Below, in pieces: positions 6,401 to 10,389 of a stretch of DNA of 10,389 nucleotides. A model generated the notes under the pieces. The model was not told the origin of the DNA. It did not search any database and worked only from the letters and a program-made list of their open reading frames with translations. The first letter of the stretch is position 1. The number at the start of each line of letters is the position of its first letter. The position numbers were made by a program, and so were the translations under genes. Source of the DNA: Larix sibirica (Eukaryota; Streptophyta; Pinopsida; Pinales; Pinaceae); assembly GCA_004151065.3 (NCBI GenBank), contig NWUY0300026613.1:1-10389 (forward strand), read 5' to 3'.

Positions 6401-7052
6401 AGCTGGATACCCTTTTCCTACCTCCTCTGCCACCTAGTAACAGCGCATCTCCTATGCTTTTATCACTAAATGTAAAGTAAAGAGCGCATCTTTTAAAATT
6501 TTATTTCTGAATGTAAACTTGGATACCCTTTTGTATGTAAGACTTTACTCTTTAATATTAAATACTGATTAGACAGATGTCTCTCACTTTGGAATCCAGG
6601 CAAAACAACACTCCTACGGTATTCCTAGGCCATCAAAGTTGGAGAGTATTCCATCTGGTAAGCAACTTCAAGCACCAGCAAATCTAGTTGATCTGGGAGC
6701 TCAGCAATCAAGCGTGAGACGGAGAGACCGAAGAAGAGCCACGAAAAGCATGACAGATCTAGAAATTGATGAACTTAAAGGTTTCATCGACCTTGGATTT
6801 AAATTCAATATGAATAACTTAAGTCCTCAGGTGGTCAACATGCTTCCTGGATTACAGAGGTTAGGCGGTCAGAAAGTACAGAACTCTATTGTAAGCAGAC
6901 CCTACCTTTCAGAGGCATGGCTGACTCCCAGATCAGATTCACCGGTGTTAAACTGGAGAGTGCCTTCCGAACATGGGGAAGCGGTGACAATGAAAGAACA
7001 ACTCAAGTTTTGGGCTCGTGCTGTAGCTTCAACAGTGCAACAGGAATCCTGA
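2786..7052 (+). CDS. DUF1685 family protein, spliced gene (whole span)
   Basis: The C terminus carries the hallmarks of the plant-specific DUF1685 family: MTDLEIDELKGFIDLGFKF, then MLPGL, then MKEQLKFWARAVASTV. The molecular role of this family is unknown to me. The N-terminal half has an NWFFDNI patch, a charged coiled coil (about 117-147) with an Arg-Glu repeat, RSQSD at 156-160 and a basic patch at 168-180. An RRRDRRR cluster just before the domain could be a nuclear-localisation signal. The ATG at 2786 is the first after an in-frame stop at 2756-2758. Exons 1 and 3 alone give 360 residues; with the likely middle exon (4440-4565) the protein has 402, with DUF1685 at about 302-398. All junctions are phase 0. 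It is a single gene with its own promoter. The splice model is by eye: the two outer exons are firm, the middle one is probable. Confidence 0.85.
3201..3223 (+). repeat. In-frame GGGAAA hexanucleotide repeat
   Basis: Nearly four GGGAAA units lie inside exon 1 and encode alternating Arg and Glu (residues about 139-146). Four G3 tracts (3201-3203, 3207-3209, 3213-3215, 3219-3221) are separated by AAA, which meets the usual G3-N(1-7) pattern for a quadruplex on the sense strand. Being a multiple of three, gain or loss of units keeps the frame. Confidence 0.9.
3961..4006. repeat. Exact 2 x 23-bp tandem duplication
   Basis: The 23 bases at 3961-3983 are repeated without change at 3984-4006; each unit starts AATATAATTT and ends ATTCAGAC. 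The perfect identity indicates a recent duplication within the intron. Confidence 0.95.
4309..4376 (+). other. Possible stop-containing cassette exon
   Basis: A good acceptor (CTATCTCCTCAG at 4297-4308) is followed by codons that read DVMELYEGSPFNVFQWAL in phase with exon 1, then TGA at 4363-4365. A good donor AATAG|GTAACA follows at 4376. At 68 nt it would both introduce a stop and shift the frame, so if spliced in it would truncate the protein before DUF1685. It may be chance. Confidence 0.25.
4440..4565 (+). CDS. DUF1685 gene, probable middle exon (126 bp)
   Basis: A pyrimidine-rich acceptor (TTTAATTTCCCACAG, ending 4439) leads into 42 open codons that end at TGG|GTATTG. The exon length is a multiple of three and both ends are phase 0, so it drops between exons 1 and 3 without changing their frame. 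The peptide is hydrophilic and Ser/Glu-rich (for example NWQSAELEDEMLSKSLLESS), like the linker it would extend. The stretch is visibly more GC-rich than the intron around it. Reading past the donor hits TAA at 4572-4574. Weak points are the non-consensus donor and the lack of a recognised motif. Used constitutively it gives a 402-residue protein; skipped, 360 residues. Confidence 0.55.
5138..5302. repeat. Degenerate four-unit intronic minisatellite
   Basis: The core AAACTGCCCAATTTTTTGG and its variants recur at about 5138, 5189, 5227 and 5277, spaced 51, 38 and 50 bp. The tails between cores also match in part (GGTAGCAGGA, GGCAGGAATGTCTTTGAAA and similar). The two short minus-strand open frames here (5055-5287) owe their length to this repeat. 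Confidence 0.8.
5342..5371 (+). repeat. 2 x 15-bp tandem repeat, each unit starting AGGTAAA
   Basis: AGGTAAACCTTATAC at 5342-5356 is followed directly by AGGTAAATCCTATAC at 5357-5371, two mismatches apart. Each unit begins with a donor-like AG|GTAAA, and the first follows a T-rich tract ending in TTTTTAG. Confidence 0.85.
5438..5491. repeat. Exact 2 x 27-bp tandem duplication
   Basis: The 27 bases at 5438-5464, beginning ACCACAGCCCAACC, are repeated without change at 5465-5491. This second perfect duplication in the intron also looks recent. Confidence 0.95.
6350..6541. repeat. Degenerate three-unit repeat near the 3' end of intron 2
   Basis: AGTAAnnGnGCAT starts units at 6361, 6436 and 6476. 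The first two are also preceded by similar CTCTGC text and share ATGCTTTT. GGATACCCTTTT appears in the first and third units. The units differ in length and have diverged well beyond the exact duplications elsewhere in the intron. Confidence 0.6.
6600..7052 (+). CDS. DUF1685 gene, last exon (carries the DUF1685 domain)
   Basis: It encodes 150 residues from GCA after CCAG (6596-6599) to TGA at 7050-7052. A Pro/Gly/Gln-rich linker comes first, then RRRDRRRATKS, then the domain from about exon residue 50 to 146: DELKGFIDLGF is the [DE]LKG-x2-[DE]LGF signature, MLPGL the middle motif, and KEQLKFWARAVASTV the closing helix. The usual Cys in the final motif (AVACTV in many relatives, from memory) is Ser here. 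An alternative in-frame acceptor at 6571-6572 would add nine residues (TDVSHFGIQ); the branch-point position and the CAG|G context favour 6600. An open frame begins at TTG 6639 but has no ATG of its own, as expected for an internal exon. The minus-strand frame at 6902-7315 is a shadow. Confidence 0.88.
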   Translation, partial: AKQHSYGIPRPSKLESIPSGKQLQAPANLVDLGAQQSSVRRRDRRRATKSMTDLEIDELKGFIDLGFKFNMNNLSPQVVNMLPGLQRLGGQKVQNSIVSRPYLSEAWLTPRSDSPVLNWRVPSEHGEAVTMKEQLKFWARAVASTVQQES

Positions 7053-8360
7053 ATACCTAACACCTTACTGTTAGAGTTTTGGGACGCTTTTTTCAATTTG
7101 TTTTGTTTACGGTTAACCAAGCAAGTTGTATTATATTTGGCTGATTTGAAGTTTGATGTGGTTGCAATGTTGATTGAGTTCATCAAATCCAATGAAGTAT
7201 GGTCCAGATTCAGTTCATGCCATACGGAGGAGATGCAAACCATTAGCCCCCACCCCAGTCTTTGTGGGGCAACAATATCCTGACTGACCTGTTGCGATAT
7301 GTTGTGATAAAGCATAGTGTCTTACCAAAAAACTAATGCGAGGCGTCTCTGTCAAAATTTTACATTGTACCTTCAAACATTTCTAGCAAGATGGGAACTT
7401 GGGCCTTGTTTCTATCCTCAAGAAACATTCTTTTGCCCTTTCTCTGAAGTGAGAGATAGATTGATTGTGTTCAGTTAATTAAATGGTCTGGATTGTGATA
7501 TAGATTTTGCCAGACAAATGTAATGATATGTGTATATTATATTCATTAATTGGTTGCATATTCATCTTTATAGCTATTCAATTTATGAATAGCTAGATGT
7601 AGGGGCTAGATCTCATGCACTTACCCATGAGCATGGGTAGGTATGTGAAGGCTATTCTGATCTAATGACTGTTTCTCATGTATACTTTGAAGGGATGACA
7701 ATTGCATCCCTTTCAGTAATATAAGTATCAGGGTTTATTGGTGCTGTTGCTGAGATTCTTGCATGAACCCAGATTTTATTTTCATTGATTATGTTTCCGG
7801 TTTCAGTTACTGATAAATTTGTATGCATGTTTTTGAAATGGTAACGACCATTTATTGGAAACTCTATTTACGTTCCTTGAAGTTTAGCAAATCACTTTGG
7901 CTTGCTTGACTTGTATCAAGGACCTCTGATGTATAATCTTACTACATTGTTTATGCATACCTTAATCTCTTCAACCTGTGTAGAATCTGGAGTTTATAAA
8001 TATACTCAAAATAGATTTACTTGAGAACCAAATGTTCAAGGTATCAAACCCAATTTCTAAAAATTTAAACAGCATTTCATTTTGGCATTGTGAGTGCATT
8101 CATAATGGCACGATTTACACTGCGGCATGCAGAGTACTTCAGTATTCAGTTAAACACCGTAATGTATCCATTCTTCTCCATAGCAAAGTCAATGTATTAA
8201 GCATTTATTCTCTTGACAAACAATGCTTTGTTCTCAAAACAATTGGGAAGTAAAACTTAAACTTAGAAAAACTGTTTCCAAAAGCTAAGAATTATCATGC
8301 CTTCAAGCAATCACAGGATTATGGACCTGTAACTGATGCAACTTCAATCATATCATTTGT
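7053..8360. other. 3' untranslated region and flank of the DUF1685 gene
   Basis: No further gene is supported. The beginning must be the 3' UTR. No perfect AATAAA lies close after the stop, which is usual for plants, so the cleavage site cannot be placed. Three perfect hairpins sit at 7571-7712. The 73-codon frame at 8032-8253 shows no motif or coding character. Confidence 0.5.
7571..7712. repeat. Cluster of three perfect hairpins
   Basis: TAGCTATTCA / TGAATAGCTA (7571-7580 and 7586-7595, 5-nt loop), TACCCATG / CATGGGTA (7622-7629 and 7632-7639, 2-nt loop) and AAGGGATG / CATCCCTT (7690-7697 and 7705-7712, 7-nt loop) follow one another about 520-660 bases after the stop codon. They are unrelated in sequence. 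A role in RNA folding or as transposon footprints is speculative. Confidence 0.75.
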
Positions 8361-8523
8361 TATTGTGGCTTCAGGGTTAATGGATTATCACGTGTACCTA
8401 AAGTTTTCACAAAATCCAAAGCTATATATGCAAATCCATAAGAGATTTTATCTCTTTCCAAAAACTCAGCATACTTTTAAAATTCAGTGTGTCAGTGCCA
8501 GCCAGTCAATTGACAGCAAGAAG

Positions 8524-8599
8524 AGTTTGAGAACGAGTTCACATTGTATCTTTGAAACCTCAGTTTTAGAACAAGTTCACAATGTATCTTTGAAACCCG
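8524..8599. repeat. Imperfect 2 x 38-bp tandem repeat
   Basis: Units at 8524-8561 and 8562-8599 differ at five positions and share the core ATGTATCTTTGAAACC or a near match. Confidence 0.9.
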
Positions 8600-8653
8600 A
8601 GTTCTCTATTTTAAGTTCAGTTTGTAACTATGTGATTCTACTAAACAAGTCAG

Positions 8654-8685
8654 AGAATCACAATCTTAAAGAATCACAATCTTAT
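8654..8685. repeat. 2 x 16-bp tandem repeat
   Basis: AGAATCACAATCTTA occurs at 8654-8668 and again at 8670-8684, a 16-bp period with one changed base. Confidence 0.9.
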
Positions 8686-8860
8686 AGAGTTCAAGTGCTA
8701 TTAAGGTTAAGGTCTTTAATTTTTCTTACTTTGAGAGTTAGTCATTCAATTGTATAAGGGCATATTTTAAAATAATGCCAACTAAATTAGTGTTCATCAA
8801 TCAATGTAAAGAGGGTCTCTTTATTAATTAAGACCCATTAGGAAGTTTTTTTTTTAATTA

Positions 8861-9240
8861 TTTGACCATGTCAAGTAGTTAGGGTTTTGGATATGAGAAG
8901 CTTATTTAAAGAGCTACAAGGCTATGAAGAGTTTTGTTGAATATTATTGTAATGGAGCTCTGCTCAAGTGAAAGGTAACCCTACCTCAAGAGGCCCATGA
9001 ACAATGCTTCCATAAGTTTTATCTTAATATAAAGCTCATATTTTGCCATATTTATCATTTGATTCTCTAATATTTCTTGTTCTACTTTATAATTTATGGT
9101 TGATTGTATTTAACCTTTGTATATTTTATGTTGTTTTAAGTTACAAGGCTAAAGGACATCACAAGTGCTATGAGAGAAACCTTTCTGAGCCAACGAGCTT
9201 CCAATATTTTATAGATTTTTTTTAGGCTAGAGACGTTTTC
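8861..9240 (+). mobile_element. LTR-like regulatory sequence (tentative)
   Basis: A TATA-like TATTTAA at 8903-8909 is followed by about 120 bases of moderate composition (to about 9010), then a poly-A-signal-like AATATAAAG (9026-9034) and a T-rich stretch. The order resembles the promoter and terminator of a plant LTR. No TG...CA ends, target-site duplication or primer-binding site could be fixed, and no second LTR is in the window. The assignment is weak. Confidence 0.25.
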
Positions 9241-9823
9241 TAGAGTCTTTAAATAACTATAGAGATTTGTTGTTTAGTGGGTAAACTAGTGGCCAAGGAA
9301 CACTACACAACGAATATAGTTGGTATTTAGTCACATTTTACCTTCAGTTGGTGCAATTGTTAGAGACCATCATAACTCTTGTTGGTACCCCTTCAGGTAG
9401 TACTATATTAGACAACACCTGCACATAGAATCGCGTCCATGTACCCTAAGGGATATAGTAAGCCCCCCATAGATCACTTGAAACCAACCAACGACCATCT
9501 TGTTTCTATAGTGGTGCCAAGCACAACACTTGGGAAGATAATTCATACCTAGGTAGTAGAGTAGTATGACTAAGGGAACGATTGAGCCTCCTTCGTTAGC
9601 GCCCTAAGATATTAGATCGAGTACTTCTGTTGGACCCCGCACGTATATAAGAGATCTATAGCACATGCAAATCATTTATCTTGAAAACCCTAGATAACCT
9701 GGAAATCCTCATCTCTGCAACATGCTTGTGAAATGTCTTCATTCTACTAGAGCAACAATGAGACTCACTATGGGTGGGCACATGAAATTTCTACATCTTT
9801 GAATTTAGTAGGAATTTGGGAAT

Positions 9824-9896
9824 TTTGTTAGTGCAATAACATTTAACCTAGAGTAATAGTTGCACTAATGCACAAAAAATTTTGGGGGGCCCAAAA
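9824..9896. repeat. Two adjacent inverted repeats
   Basis: TTAGTGCAA (9828-9836) pairs with TTGCACTAA (9860-9868) across a 23-nt loop, with further partial pairing outside. Immediately after, TTTTGGG (9880-9886) pairs with CCCAAAA (9890-9896) around GGG. Confidence 0.75.
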
Positions 9897-9943
9897 ACCC
9901 TTATTTGTTACCTACCTCATTGGGATCCTTGCATCACACGAGT

Positions 9944-9966
9944 TATATATATATATATATATATAT
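9944..9966. repeat. (TA)n microsatellite
   Basis: About eleven uninterrupted TA units. Confidence 0.95.
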
Positions 9967-10311
9967 CATAACCTTTTCTGGGTGTTCTTAGAAACCCTTA
10001 TTTGTGACCTATTTCAACATGCTCATTCATTGTCCTAATCGTTTTGATGTATATCTCTGACAAACCTGTTTTGGTGGACCTAGTTCCTATTCCTTTGTAG
10101 TTCATACTTTTCCACTCCCATGGGACACACCCGCAACTAGGCCAACATGGAGAATACCAACTAGAATCCATCCCACTCCACCTCCTGGGCTTCAAACTCC
10201 AACATCTTTACTTATGAAACTTGACTAGATCGACCATCTAGGACAAGAAGTTAATCCAGGAGTTTACCAACCAAGACATTTTGTTAACTGTTGTTGTCCA
10301 ACATTGCAGAT

Positions 10312-10389
10312 ATGTTGGAAACAGTCAAGCAAGTCGAGCAAGACATGAAGGAAGCAGTCGAAAAGTTGATTGTCACATATAATGAGTTC
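10312..10389 (+). CDS. Partial open frame, possible gag N terminus
   Basis: ATG at 10312 starts 26 codons that run off the right edge; the last in-frame stop upstream is TAA at 10285-10287. The peptide begins MLETVKQVEQDMKEAVEKL and is charged and helix-prone, with hydrophobic residues spaced like a coiled coil. Plant retrotransposon gag proteins often begin this way, and the sequence before it looks like a retroelement leader, so gag is the best guess. The piece is too short to name a family, and a host-gene exon is possible because a CATTGCAG acceptor-like site (10302-10309) lies just before the ATG. Confidence 0.35.
   Translation, partial: MLETVKQVEQDMKEAVEKLIVTYNEF

Larger units (their letters stand above)
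4566..6599 (+). other. Intron 2 of the DUF1685 gene
   Basis: It runs from GT at 4566 to AG at 6598-6599 (2034 bp). A branch-point-like TACTGAT at 6563-6569 sits about 30 bases before the acceptor, and the two nearer AGs (6571-6572 and 6575-6576) are probably too close to it to be used. The intron holds a four-unit degenerate minisatellite, an exact 27-bp duplication, a 15-bp tandem pair and a three-unit repeat near its 3' end. The AT-rich stretch 5560-5840 and the short open frame at 6119-6394 show nothing else. Confidence 0.6.
8361..8860. other. Gene-free stretch with short tandem repeats
   Basis: A 130-codon plus-strand frame (8365-8757) is open, but it begins at GTG, has no motif and owes part of its length to two tandem repeats. 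I do not call it a gene. At 8812-8835 GGGTCT / AGACCC bracket an AT-rich loop. Confidence 0.5.
9241..10311 (+). mobile_element. Possible retroelement promoter and leader
   Basis: No gene is seen before 10312. A strong TATA box (TATATAA, 9644-9650) stands about 660 bases upstream of a helix-rich open frame that begins at 10312. That spacing would suit the leader of an LTR retrotransposon before gag. The stretch also holds a hairpin with a G/C run (9824-9896), a (TA)n tract (9944-9966) and a short direct repeat (ACCCTTATTTGT at 9897-9908 and 9995-10006). I could not identify a primer-binding site with certainty. The minus-strand frame at 9998-10195 has no support. Confidence 0.3.

Noticed and set aside
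6902-7315. 137-codon minus-strand open frame
   Set aside because: It overlaps the conserved DUF1685 exon in antisense and has no recognisable motif.
8365-8757. 130-codon open frame as a separate gene
   Set aside because: It starts at GTG, contains two tandem repeats whose periods are not multiples of three, and has no domain.
9340-9560. Primer-binding site at TTGGTGCAATTG, TTGGTACCCCTTC or TGGTGCCAAGCAC
   Set aside because: Each starts with TGG, but none matches the 3' end of a tRNA that I can name beyond a few bases, and no LTR end lies beside them.

Overview
The window reads as nuclear DNA of a seed plant. It holds one intron-containing gene of the plant-specific DUF1685 family, set in AT-rich sequence littered with decayed retrotransposon pieces, microsatellites and small tandem repeats. 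Long introns and heavy retroelement debris would suit a large, perhaps conifer-like genome, but that is an inference; nothing in the window fixes the species.

Layout: 1-1700 is transposon debris read on the minus strand. It includes a degenerate RNase H-like tail of a reverse-transcribing element (about 1391-1674) and a broken Arg/Gly-rich, gag-like reading frame (348-903). 1700-2340 is AT-rich spacer with simple repeats and a 60-bp hairpin flanked by direct repeats. From about 2340 the base composition becomes visibly more GC-rich: this is the promoter and 5' leader of the central gene, with W-box and RY-type motifs and two short upstream reading frames.

The gene lies on the plus strand from 2786 to 7052. 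Exon 1 (2786-3415) and the last exon (6600-7052) are both phase 0, so they join in frame to give 360 residues with the DUF1685 domain at the C terminus. An extra 126-bp phase-0 exon (4440-4565) is likely and would make a 402-residue protein. The introns carry several independent local duplications (exact 2 x 23 bp, exact 2 x 27 bp, 2 x 15 bp, a four-unit degenerate minisatellite and a three-unit repeat near the 3' end) and some possible cryptic splice sites.

Downstream, 7053-8360 is 3' flank with three perfect hairpins packed within 142 bp. 8360-8760 contains two further short tandem repeats. 8860-10389 looks like retrotransposon regulatory and leader sequence: TATA-like boxes, a (TA)n tract and a G/C-run hairpin, ending in an open frame from 10312 that runs off the window and may be the start of a gag protein. 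No RNA gene, CRISPR array or prokaryote-type operon is seen. The genes do not form a pathway: this is one host gene of unknown molecular function surrounded by mobile-element remains.
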